This document shows, in pieces, positions 1 through 12,600 of a DNA stretch of 64,000 bases (position 1 is the first letter of the stretch; every line of letters begins with the position of its first letter). Source of the DNA: Limanda limanda (lineage: Eukaryota; Chordata; Actinopteri; Pleuronectiformes; Pleuronectidae). The notes under the pieces were generated by a model. That model saw nothing but the letters and a program-made list of their open reading frames with translations. It made no database searches and had not been told where the DNA came from. Location: the NCBI RefSeq assembly GCF_963576545.1, contig NC_083651.1, positions 23,892,748 through 23,956,747 of the forward strand. Reading direction: 5' to 3'. The position numbers were made by a program, and so were the translations under genes.

Positions 1-71
1 CCACTTCTGTTGATATTTATAGTCACAGCCTCCAAACAGTAAACACTCAGTAAAATGCAACCTCTCTTGTG
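1..71 (-). CDS. pkd1l2: Possible pkd1l2-like exon 22, cut by the window edge
   Basis: Following exon 21 (phase 0), the AG in cccagtccag opens a frame encoding HKRGCILLSVYCLEAVTIN, which runs off base 1. The alternating hydrophobic pattern suits a GAIN beta-strand. An earlier AG five bases upstream gives a stop. Only part of the exon is visible, so support is limited to phase and composition. Confidence 0.4.
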
Positions 72-509
72 CTGGACTGGGAGGCACACAGTTGTCAAGT
101 GGAGATTAAAATATACCATAAAAGATCCTCCAATTATCCACTAGCAACTGTGGAAACTGCACTACAGTCGCCATCACTGTTAATCTGCATAAATTAGGAA
201 TTTCATCATGACCACTTGCCTGAGAGATTTAGCCCATTTAGCCGAACATGCCTATCTCCTTAATGCTACTCGTAAATGCTGAACCGCATTATCGACCAAA
301 TGTTTCTAAATGAATAGAAAAGATGCATAATTTAAAATATCATAAGAGTACTGCATGTCCACAATACAAAATCACTCTCGGTTGTCATTTCACAGAATGC
401 TCCACTGTGCTTTTTCTCCTTTTACTTTTTCGTAAAAGAAAGGAACAGATTTGTCGCCTCTCAGCAGGAGAGAACTCCGGTCTACAGGAACGTCCTCTGC
501 TGCACTCAC
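72..509. other. Intron between pkd1l2-like exons 21 and 22
   Basis: AT-rich sequence between the exon 21 donor and the candidate exon 22. I see no other coding segment or repeat in it. Confidence 0.5.
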
Positions 510-641
510 CTCAATGTCCTCACTTAAATCCCGTAAATGGATAGTGGAGCCATCTTGTTTTGTGAGGGACAGAGAAACAATTTGGCTGGTGATGTTCCCT
601 CTCTCGTTCCAGGAAAACGGATTTTTATCCAAAGTCAGCAT
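510..641 (-). CDS. pkd1l2: pkd1l2-like exon 21: GAIN region (KNPFSW motif)
   Basis: It encodes MLTLDKNPFSWNERGNITS then VSLSLTKQDGS and LSEDIE. The KNPFSW...VASLSL...DIE pattern is a strong polycystin-1-like landmark before the GPS. Acceptor aacatttacag, donor GTGAGT. Confidence 0.85.
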
Positions 642-3600
642 CTGTAAATGTTTTTTAGAGGCAAAATGAACAGAGAGCCCATTAGCAAGTCACACTCTGC
701 TGCTGAGACACTAATGGACAAATTGGGATCTAACACGTCAACACCTGCCAACTTACTCGTAAATCCACTGATTCATCTGAAGGAAATATGTCGGAGGGTA
801 GAGATGGGAGAGAAAACGATGGGCAGGAACAGTTTGGAAACGTTAAAGGTGCCATGTGCAATCTTCCTGGCGTCACTCTGTAAGAAGAAATAAATACAAT
901 TTGAACTTTGTGTTCATTTGTGTTTTTCCTCGGGAATGGGCACTAGATCAAAACACAGTTTTTATATAGAAAAACTATAAAGATTTACAGGATTTTAACT
1001 AGATAAAATAGTAACTAGCAGGTTATTTCCAAAAACAACATAATTCCTCTTTTGTAGACATATCATGTTAAGTAGTTAACACTAAAGGTGCTGGTAGGTG
1101 GGATTTATTACATTTAGACAGCGCTCTGTCCTGTCTGTATGCTTAGCTAAGCTATCTGGGTTTACCATACGTTTACCATCAGTCTTTGTCAATAGATATC
1201 TGCCTGGAGAGTTAATCTGTGTTCTTCATGCCTTTAGGTGGAACTTACCTATTGACGTAAACAGCTATATTATTTTTACGGATAACAGTCGGCATCCCGT
1301 TATTAGCTTGGAATATCAGCAGTGCACTCTGGATATTGTTCAGTACAACTAGAAGAGCATCAGAGACGTTTTTCTGCAAAAAAATAAGACATCACATTTT
1401 TTAGAATGAGATATTCAACTAAAGATGGCTGAAGAGTGACTGGTCCCATCGTTCCTCACACCTGGACAAAGAGGTATTTGATAGGACATGTGATCATGTG
1501 ACCATCGTCACCGTACTCTGTGTACGGAACTTTGCAACAAGAAACTGATCTGATATTTTGTAAACGGGTAATAATGAAGTGCACTGAACTATTCAGGGTT
1601 GTATATATTCCCAAAATGAGGAAAATCACACTGTCACACTAAATCACCAAACCTTTTCTAATCCCATCAGCAGGGGCTGTGGGGTTAAATGACTCACATT
1701 GGAAGAGTTGTCCAGGATATTGCTCGCTCCTTCTACAATGGCGCTGGCTGCACTTTGCATTTCCTTCTTGCTTTCTTCACTTTTGTTCACATCCATGTGG
1801 AGGAGGGACGAGCTGAGGTTCACAAATAACAAAGAGGCTTCCTCCTGGAGATGGAAAATCGATTCCCACAATCAGAGATACATTTTTTTTAAGACTTGCA
1901 GCCGTATGTAATTCTAATCAAACAATACCCTGAATTCCTCAGTGTGGGGTGAGTATTACCTGAGCAGTGGAGCTGACTTCTTTGGCGATGACAGCAGTCA
2001 GACTTCTGGCGACCACCTGAACCACTTGTGGAGTGATGATGGGAACCTCCTTCACTGCATCAGTCAACATGTGCAGCATCTGCTCCCGAAGCTTCAACAG
2101 AGAAAGGCATTCACAAAAACACGTGATTTGGTTAAATGTAGTCGAATATGATTCTTTAAGGCATCGTCTCCGCACAGGCAACACAAGTATTACCGTTAAA
2201 TCTTAAATAAGCCTGTGAAGAACTTCTGCAAACAGAAGGGTGGAATGAAAAGCATCTACAGGCAAAAGGACGTTATTCCAATGGGTACAATGGGATGAAT
2301 ACATTCTCCAGTACCGGCAGAGAAAAATTTTAATCCAGAGAGTGTCTGTAAATATATTTGCTGTTGGATCCCGACCGATCATGGAGCGACGCCTGCGAGC
2401 TAGCTCAGGCAGCCAACTCTCAACGCTGCGCTGCTCCGATCATGTGGCATAGATGCCCAACACCAACCTGTTCTACTTCTGCAATGAATATTTGAAAGTG
2501 AGTTGTCTGACTGAACTGCTGTCGTTTCTGAGGCAGAATCACAATAAAAAAAAGGCCTGTAGAACATCTGTGTTTAATACAGTAAACCTGGGCAGCTAAC
2601 CTGTCGTATAAAACAGCTGAATTGATGAACTCGGGCTCACTTCTTTACTCTTATGTGGCTCCTTTTATACAATACCTCAGTTCACTGTTAGTACTGACTG
2701 AGTCATTAAGCTGTCAGGATTTACCTGTTCCCTTTCAGCTGTCCCTGAATCATCCGATTGACTGCTCAGTTTGTCGGACACAGAACTGATGATTTGTGCG
2801 ATTGTCTCTCCTGACAGTAGACCTTGTTTCTTCAGCTTTGCCACAGCATTCTCCACTGTCGACTTCAGATCATCCACTGAGGAGCCGGAGCCTCCTGCTG
2901 AATCCAGCACCTGAGGAGACAAAAGCCATCTTTATCTCAGCTGTGTCTACGTAAGAGAATCAGAGCATCACTCTTTCTCTTGCTGCTTCGCTTTCCTTAT
3001 TTATTAATTTTTTTTCAAACCATCTGGTTTTTGACCAACCTGTGCTGTTATGGTGGTGCTAACAACAAAGATGGCATTTTTTACAGTCGCTGTGATAATC
3101 AGGTTATAGTTGTTACTGCTGTCTCCAAGAGGAAGGAAGACGAATGCCACGTCATTTTTATTGCTGCAACGCAGATAGTTACCTGCAAAACCCGATAATG
3201 AGTTGATTAGGAAACAGACATTGTCATAGAACAGGTAAATGAGCCTTTTATTAAAAGAGGTAGCCAACCCTTGAAAAACTTACCGTGAGCCTTAAAACAA
3301 TATTGACAACTAGAGCAGGGGATTTCAGTCTCACAGGTTATATTAAAAGCTTCGAGGAATGTTCCACTCGATGGCGATATGCTACACGAGAGGCTTTCAG
3401 AAGAGCCAGTGGTTGCAGCCATGGTAGTGGTGATCGTGGTCGCACTATTTTCCGTGGCAGTGCCCGTGGTGACACTGTTCGGCGTAGCACTGATCGTGGT
3501 TCCAGTGTTTGGCACAGCACTGATCGTGGTTCCAGGGATCGGAGTAGCACTGATGGTGGTGGTTGTGTTCGGCGTAGCACTGATCGTGGTTCCAGTGATC

Positions 3601-6600
3601 GGAGTAGCACTGATCGTGTTGGCAGTGTTTGGCGTAGCATTGATCGTGGTTCCAGCGTTCGGCGTACCGCTGATCGTGGTTCCAGTGTTTGGCGTAGCAA
3701 TGATTGTAGAGGCACTGATCGTGACGGGTACTGTAGTGGCGGGAGTTGCTGTGGTGGCGGGAGCGGCTGTAATTGCGAGAGCGGCTGTGGTGGCGGGAGC
3801 GGCTGTAATGGCGGGAGTGGCTGTAATGGCGGGAGCGGCTGTGGTGGCGGGAGCGACTGTAGTGGCGGGAGCGGCTGTAGTGGGGGGAGCGGCTGTAGTG
3901 GGGGGAGCGGCTGTAGTGGGGGGAGCGGCTGTAATGGCGGGAGCAGCTGTGGTGGCGGGAGCGACTGTAGTGGCGGGAGCGGCTGTAGTGGGGGGAGCGG
4001 CTGTGGCGGGGGGAGCGGCTGTGGCGGGGGGAGCGGCTGTGGCGGGGGGAGCGGCTGTAGCGGGGGGAGCGGCTGTAATGGCGGGAGCGGCTGTATTGGG
4101 GGGAGCGGCTGTAGCGGGGGGAGCGGCTGTAATGGCGGGAGCGGCTGTATTGGGGGGAGCGGCTGTAGCGGGGGGAGCGGCTGTATCGGGGGGAGCGGCT
4201 GTAGCGGGGGGAGCGGCTGTATTGGGGGGAGCGGCTGTAGCGGGGGGAGCTGCTGTATTGGGGGGAGCAGCTGTAGCGGGGGGAGGGGCTGTAATGGCGG
4301 GAGCGGCTGTATTGGGGGGAGCGGCTGTGGCGGGGGGAGGGGCTGTGGCGGGGGGAGGGGCTGTGGCGGGGGGAGCGGCTGTAGCGGGGGGAGCGGCTGT
4401 GGCGGCGGGTTGAGTCGAGGCAGAATATCCTGTCTTTATAGTGTATTTTTTCATTTCATCCTCTTTCTCTCCTACACAAAAAGAAAAGTTAATTGTTTGA
4501 CTTGTTGTGTTTCTGCAACCTAAAAATGAACGTGCCAAAATACCAGAAGTTCTAAGTCAGTTTTTTTGAGTGATGTTAACGCACCACTAGTCACTACCAC
4601 AGTGACATCCTGACCCCAAGTCCTGGCCAGATCAAACGTGCTAGATCTCACTGTGTATTCAGTCCCACCATTCTTCTTCTCTATAAGTGGCCTTGTCTTC
4701 GAATCTACGTAGCAGCTTCGTGTCTCCGCCTGTAAATAAATTGACAAACATGCTAATCCATCAGGTCGAAGATAAAATGTGATTGCTTAACACCAGATAT
4801 GGATCTTTACAGCAGAATATAATATTTCAGTCCTAAACAAATCAGAATTTATTTATGAAACTTACTGGCCAGCTACTTTTTGGTCTTGGGTCCTCGATGT
4901 TCCACACGACTTCTGGACATGTTGTGTCACATGACATTTTAATTTTTGCATCTGTAAACAGCTTTACTGGATCACAGCCTTGAGTACAAAAGAGGCTATG
5001 GTACAACAAAGACAGATGAGTTGGTTAACACACATCAACCATTTAACAAGACCACACTCCGGTAAATAAGTTCAGAAGGATCATGTACCTAATTTTTTTT
5101 ATTTCTTTCTTGGGGTTAAGGATGATGCAGATGGCTTCCTCCTTTTTCACCTCATTATTAGCTTTGTCTTTCACTTTAAAATGATATTTATTAAATTCAA
5201 ACGGATCTGGTAGGCAGTTGTCTTCAATGACGTGAGTCAGCCTCTCAAATGCCCCTGCACACTTACAGGGGTTACCTGCGAATCAAAAAGGAAAGTCATT
5301 ACACTTACTATTGCGACTGAGGGGACGAAATAAGGTGTACAGAATTCACTTTGAAAAACATTGAGACAGTTAAATCTAAATCCAGTCAGATCAACAAACA
5401 CAACAACAAAACCTAATGTCAGAAATGATTTAGTATGCAATAGCTTATTGACTCTCAGTCAAACCGTCTTGGTGGGTTTCTTTCACTAATGATCAGAAAC
5501 AATCAAAGGAATCAGGGTCATCAGGGCGACTTGTCTCTGTGATTTTGGGGAAAGTTGTCACATGTCTCAAGTAAGAATACTGACTCTGCCCTTTACTTGG
5601 CTCCCTCTCTAACCAAGTCCTGTCCATTACCCACTCACCTAAAAAGGTCTGATCCACCCACCAATCAATTCCATAGGACATCTGAGAAAACCTAAAAGCC
5701 AAGAAAAGAGTCTGGGAGCCCCAAAAAATATAAATTCTCTCTGACACACCGGTGACGAAGGCAGTTCTGACTGCCATGCAAATACAAGGTAAATCTTTTC
5801 AGAGAGCGATGTGACGCCAGGCAGCGATGTACTGGGTGGTCTTTAATTTGTTCTAAAATCTATTAACTTACCCCCCACATGGTGTGACATTGTCGGGCAA
5901 TGTGTCACATATGCTCACTCACTATTTAAAAGTCTCTACCTCGTGACTGAATTAAGATATGGAAATTAAATGAATTACAAACATTTTGCTTGCTTTGTTC
6001 TTTTTTATTTGGTGTACAATTTCATAGAATTTGATGTATTGATCCCAGGAGACATGAAAGAGAATGAAACATGTGACATGAAGCCCCGATCTCCTGCACT
6101 TATAACACTAGTACTAGTTAACTGAGATGGCGAGATGGTAATTTTTCCATCTCTAAGAGCGTTAGCCTCACTATGATTTCATGTTTGTAGCAATGTGTTG
6201 ACTATTAAGATAATATAAGTTGAGGTCCCTCTAACTGGTTTAAGTTGAGAAAGCTGGAAAAGTCAGCAAAACAGTTTTAATCACTTTGTGAACTTATTTA
6301 TCATATTATCTAAGCGTTTAATTCTGACTGAGTTTGAGAAAAGGAAGTAGAAAAGTGTGATTCTTACTGCACTCCCACTGGTACCGTTCAGCCGGGTCCT
6401 TGAAGGAGCAGGAATCCTTAATGGAGAGGTCGATTTTTTTATTATTGCCATCTACTGAAGCTTTAGGTTTTGCTTCGATCTTAATACTGTTGGATGTTGG
6501 CTCGTGATCTTTATGTCTGACAACTCTCACATGTTTGTTTCTCTGAAAATGAACAAAAGGCTTCTTTAATAATACAGTACACTGCAAGGCAGGCATTATG

Positions 6601-9600
6601 CTTCCATAAAATATCAACAGGCACCTCACATTACTTCAGATATTGTGTAATATGTATGTATGTATATTTGAAAAAATATATATTTTACCGGCCCTGTGTT
6701 AGAACTCAGCCAGGCGTCATTATGACCATTTGGTTTAATGACTGAGTCGTTGCCGCAGGTAGAAAACATTCCCACATCCACTTCCAGAGAAGAGAAGATA
6801 TTCCTCGCACTGAGTTTCAAATGTACAGTTCCTGTTGCAAAACATTCAGTTAAACATCATTTTAAACATTTTCTCATATCTCACAGGTATGTCTATTACT
6901 AACTGATAAGAGGTTCCAGGTATTTATCCACTGGTCAGTCAGAACTGATAAGAAAAGAAACTATAGACTGTATATAAAGATGGAAGTCTCCACTTCTTCC
7001 AATTGCAAAAAATGAAACCACAACACCTGTCATATTGCGCTTTTGACGTCATTTGGTAAAAAAAGTGGTAAAAAAAGAAAAAAGGTAAACAATAAGTTTC
7101 GGGCAGCTTTTTGACACCGCTATTAACTTTCTACTCCACTATTTATTTTCTATCTAGCTATAGTTGCTAGTTACTTTACAATTAAGCATTTTTCAATAAA
7201 AAACATTTTAAGAGACAATAGTAAAATGAATCATTAATGTCACTCATCAGTGTCAAAGAACGACCTAAAATGACAGACGCCATCTCGGAAAGAATGTCAC
7301 TCTGGGAGGGGCAGGTTTTTTGACCTCTACCGAAGACAGCCACCAGGGGGAATGAAGATGATTTGGCGTCACTTATGTGGGGCTGTCAAGTCATCTATCT
7401 TTTTATACAGTCTTTAGGTGAATGGTTTCAAGAAACCCAAGTTAATCCAGTTGTCTTAGTATGTACAACTCCTGCAGAAACCATGGATGACTGAGAATCT
7501 TCACAAACATATTTCACACATCACTGAACGACAGCAGATGCAGCTGGTTTTCCATACCTTGAATTGGTTGACCAATTTGAAAAATGGCTTTCCTTGCATT
7601 CATGTCTCTGGTCTCGTAGAATGAGCTGCTGTTGTCTCCTGTCAGGGAGAAGAGGAGCAGTGCAGGCGCTCCATGTTCCAGGGAAACGCCAACAGCAATA
7701 TCTGAAGAATGCAGACATCCCGCATCTGTCAACAAGGACGCCTGGAGCCCGGCCACTTGCTCCAAAATACACACCTGCAGTATGTGAAGAAACAGAAATA
7801 CATCAAGTTCTTGTTTTATGTGAGTTGTCTGTAAAATCCTACGAGCACAGAAACAGTTTCCTCTTTACAATCAGCCAATCAAGGTTTTTAAATTGGCCAA
7901 TAAATGGTGATAATCTGAAAAAAAAATTTACATAATAACCTGCAGCAAAACATTAAATCCCTGCAACAGCAAATGAGACAATTGGCTTTTCCCTCATTGT
8001 TTCAACGAATTAGTACAAAGTATCAAAAGCATCACTTTTAGTCCCATCAAACTTTAGTGCGTTGGTGCAGAACTTGATCAGACGCCTCTTCACGTCTGTT
8101 ACTTTGATTCGAACGAGTTTCAGCTCAGGCAGCGAAGGTGTCAAAGCGTGTCAAAGTAGTCTGGCTATGCAAAATGTTAATTTATTCTCAAAGATTCACG
8201 TACATGGTTTTGATGTGACACTTGAGAAAGTCTCAAGGTTCATTTAAATCTTGTGGTAACTTTTATCTTTTAGTTTTTGTTTTCTATTTTTATGAAGAAA
8301 ATCTCTCTGCATGTCAGTTTCACTTCTTCTCAAGCAACATGATTTTAGTGAATTAAAATAGTCTATTTCCACTCACATGAAAATATGTATATATGTAAAA
8401 TAGTCTTGAGAAAAGTCATGGTACAGTATAGCAAAGGCAAAGTGTTGACAATGGAAAGCAATTATTCAATTTACTTCATTTGCTAAATCAGGCCTTGGCT
8501 GTAAAAAGATATTTCTTCTGATCTGATAACACAATAATTTCTGAGTTAACTTGGCCAACATTGACATTTGTGATCTGTGACCTAATGTATTTAACATGGC
8601 AGTCATGCAGCATCTTCAGTTCTTTTTTGATTAAACTTACCACTGTTTAATATCACAACCCTTATCAGCCTAATGGAAACACCAGGATAAAAGCTTTGCA
8701 TGTCAAACACAGCCACTGTGTTCTGGTGTTCACAGATATGCCACTAATTGTCTTTAATGAAAGGTTAAATTTAATATCTAATTTAGAAAGAGGCTCTTAC
8801 TCCAATCAACCACCTAACGATATGATCTAAATGTTAACTTTGGAATTTACCATTTAAATGCTACCGTCATTATCATAACAAAAACACGAGCGGATGATTT
8901 ACTTTTACTGCTCCAGGGAGAGAAGACAACACATGTTGATTTACCTGCAGGTCTGTGGACACTTCAGGGAACGTGACCTTGTTAGATGCATAAATCCTGA
9001 GTTGGTGGCAGCCGGGCTCGAGCTGCTTCGCCATCTCTGGCATCACAGTGATGTTATGAGAAACGTTTCCTTTCACCACAAAGAAACCGAGGAACACAGT
9101 CTCCTCACTCTGGATTCTGTAGCTTATATTTAGACCTATGGAAAATAAAAGGAAAAAGAAGCACTCACATACAGGACAAGTCGCTGAGCAACAATTTCCA
9201 TTTAAACAAACACAAATTAATAAAACATCCACATCAAGACGCTGACTGTGAACAATTAAATCTTCTCAATCCTGGACTGAACCCGAACTATTGTTTCCTC
9301 CGGTCGCATGAGATGTTCAACCATGACACAACATCATGACGACCTGCTCCCACTAGTCCCAGATGTGAATCTTCATTCTCTGAGGTCCGGACAAAGTTGA
9401 GGACATGTTGAATATTTGCTGTCACTCGTTTCTCCCATTGCTGGCATTAAAGTGGATGGGCCAAATCAAACAGAGATAAGCTATTGAAAAGCCAAAGCAG
9501 CCTCATTTTCAATATCCACCAAACAGGAATCAAAATTGCAGGTGGGCTGTGATTTGACTGTGCAACCGTGAAACGTGTTTTGTTATGGAAAAGAGGACAA

Positions 9601-12600
9601 AGCTGATTTCTCAGTGTTCGCATGTAAACACCATTTCCTGAATATGTTCAATACCAGGATAAACCTGTTGCAAAGATATCAAATTTGACAAAATGACTAA
9701 TGATATTTTCTACCTGTTTTTACTGCCATTTGCATTTGAAATGCTCCTCCATACAGCGCTTTGCAATCGGTTGCATGGAAAGTCTGCGTTCCAGCGTAGC
9801 ACCTGGTGACACTAATGTCTGTGACCGGCTCCAGGATGGTAATTATTTTCTGCGATGTGACGTGCATGTCATCCGTGGTGCAGTCAACCGCCACAACACA
9901 CGTGCTCGGGTGAGTATATCTGTGGATCACTCTGCTCTCCAACCTGAGGAAGAGCAAATAGAGGAACATTTAGCAGTGACGCATATTTACCTCCTTGACA
10001 TTGATTCAGCATGCGTTGATGATACAGTCTAATTAACGATGATGTACTGCAATGTACTTCACAGAAATCTAAGGAAAAAAAGTTGCGCTGTTGTTTTAAA
10101 TTATAATTAAATGTGTCTCTACGCTGTTTTAGACACATATCCTGTTTATAACAATTACAAGCCTAAACTTGAAATGTATTTTGATTATTAGTTATTCCTC
10201 AGAAGTGATGTCTTATTCAGCAGAACGCTATAAGCAGGATGTGGCCTGGACACATTATCAGTGTGTGATAAAACACAATTAGATGACTTTCAATGCAGTT
10301 TGTAATGTGAAATTGGATTTTCATAAATTCTGAATTATGAGGATATTTCGCTGCCATCAGTTATGGGATAATTCAGTGTCCGCTAGAAATAATGCTGGAC
10401 CAATAGATGAACTTCAGTTTGTTTAAGATGTCTGTCATCGATTTGAAGGAGCCCATCCAGGAACCTGTGCTCCCTCGGTGACACGTCTGTTTGCTGACTC
10501 TTGCCTCCTGCTCATAATGTGCTATCGGCAGTAAAAAAAAATAAAAAGGCATATTCGGAAATTATGACATTTCTGGTGCAGGAACGGCAAGCTCACATAA
10601 ATTAATGTGCACCAGTTAAAAATGGGCGGATCAAATTAAACAGGACACAGAGACTGATAAATACTTCTGATTTATAGTGTAGCACAGTTCGTATCTATGT
10701 GCAACATTTGTTTATTTGGTGTAAATTTGTTGTCCCCAAAAGCATCTGCATTGTGTTAAAGGGGTATTCTGCTATATTTATAATGCCGGTTTTGGGCTAC
10801 AAAATACAAAATCCCATAATTCTACTCTTTAAGACCCTTAAATCTCAGGATTTACCATCCAGTCATCACGGCTACCAGCTCCCCCAGAGCTCCACAAGTC
10901 TTTATGCATGTTTTCACAGGCTGAGAAGTGCTCCCTTGTTCAGATCAACACCGCTTCTCATCGATTTTTTTTTGCCTTCATTTCAAACCCACGTTGTCAT
11001 TCTGTGAAAATGTTGCCTCACCCCACTGGACTGTCCACATGGAAAATGTGGCCATCTCCGGTGCTCAGGCGGCACAGAGGTTTTCCCCCTGACGGTTTTA
11101 AGAGCCACTTAATGATGATGGTGACGTCAGTAAAAACAGCAGCCACGCTGTTCATTGTCAGTGTGAACCCTGGGGGTAGAAAATGACCAGGAATGTAGCA
11201 AAGGGCTATAATCAACCATAACAAACATCCATCCACCCACAGACAAAGAAACACATCCCAATCATCACAGCAGCACGGATACAACAGGGGAACCAAATGC
11301 AACCGTGACAACAACCTGTTCTTTACAACTGTCTTGATTGTTTCCTGCTTTATTTGCTCTGAGCAAGTGTCTGCTTTGCTGATTTTTCCAATAATGAGAA
11401 ACAATTAAATAAACGGATTTAATAAGTAACTTTTACTCACTATCCTCCCAGGATACCCAAGACAATTGTTTGTGTCCCTTGTAGTTGTCCCTGTCTCTTA
11501 GACATTATATGGTTTTGGTTTATTAAGTGATCTAAACTTGCCTGTTTGGATCCGGCTGTTTGATTGTCCTGTGTTAATGATCTACAGCTACTTCAGAATC
11601 ATCTCCTCATGATAATTCCCCAACAGTTCTATTATAAACTGTCACCTTTACTTGAACGCTGTGTTCAGAGCTTTTTACATAAACAGTCTATGGTGCAGAG
11701 TGAAGTGAGAAAACTTTTTGTTCATCTTATCTGTTTGATCTGCACTGAAGATTTCATAGTCAATGAATTTGCTTCATAACTGTTCACATATGTGGCTTTT
11801 TATTCAAGTGTGAATGATTTACTGAACTGCTGTCGGGTTTTCATACGTTGCAGGTTGGCTTTTTTTGCAGAGGTCTGTCAAGCATTTCATTTTTAATAGA
11901 ATCCACTGATGAGAATTAGAATTACTGTGACCGACCCTCTTCGCAGTGGTAATCCACTGACAGGTAATTCCCCAGCGGAGGACAGGGTTCACCAAAGGAG
12001 TTCACAGCTTCAGCAACCTGGCAAACCTGACGGCCCTGACAGTGGGCTGGAAAACATAGAGAACACACTCAGTATTCCAGTGATAACAATGATGTTAACC
12101 TGCAGATAACTCATCAACATTCATCTTCTTGGGGTTCATGACATGGATTGTACTGTAGTGTTGCTTCTAATATTGGCACTAATCACATTTAAACTCAATT
12201 AAATCCGGTAATAATTAAATCTATCAAAAAGGTGAAAAGTTGTAAGACTACCTGAGCCAATAAATACACTTGGGTTTTCTCTCCTTTAGTGTGATTTTAC
12301 TTACACAACAAAACTATCTGTTGTGTAATAATAATAATAACGTGTCTTTGATTTACCTTCACATATCAACATTAAAGTAAAGCAGTCTCCGGTATAACTG
12401 GTGAGACACAGTTTGACCCATTCAAATGTGAAAAGGCTACATTTTTGTATTTTTCCAGAGAACTTGTTGGTGGGCTCAGCTCGACTTGACCTGACAGGTA
12501 AAGGTTTCCTATAGTGATTTGTTTACTCTGTGCAGCTCACAGACCATTTCACAGTCAAGGGCGATAGCAGGACTAATGAAAGCTGCTGTGAAGAGGGTCG

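Noticed and set aside
3285..4523. Plus-strand open frames of 412 and 344 codons (Gly/Ser/Cys-rich and Ala/Val/Gly-rich) across the repeat exon
   Set aside because: They mirror the minus-strand coding minisatellites. A repeat unit divisible by three and lacking stops leaves several frames open. Splice sites and family context support only the minus strand.
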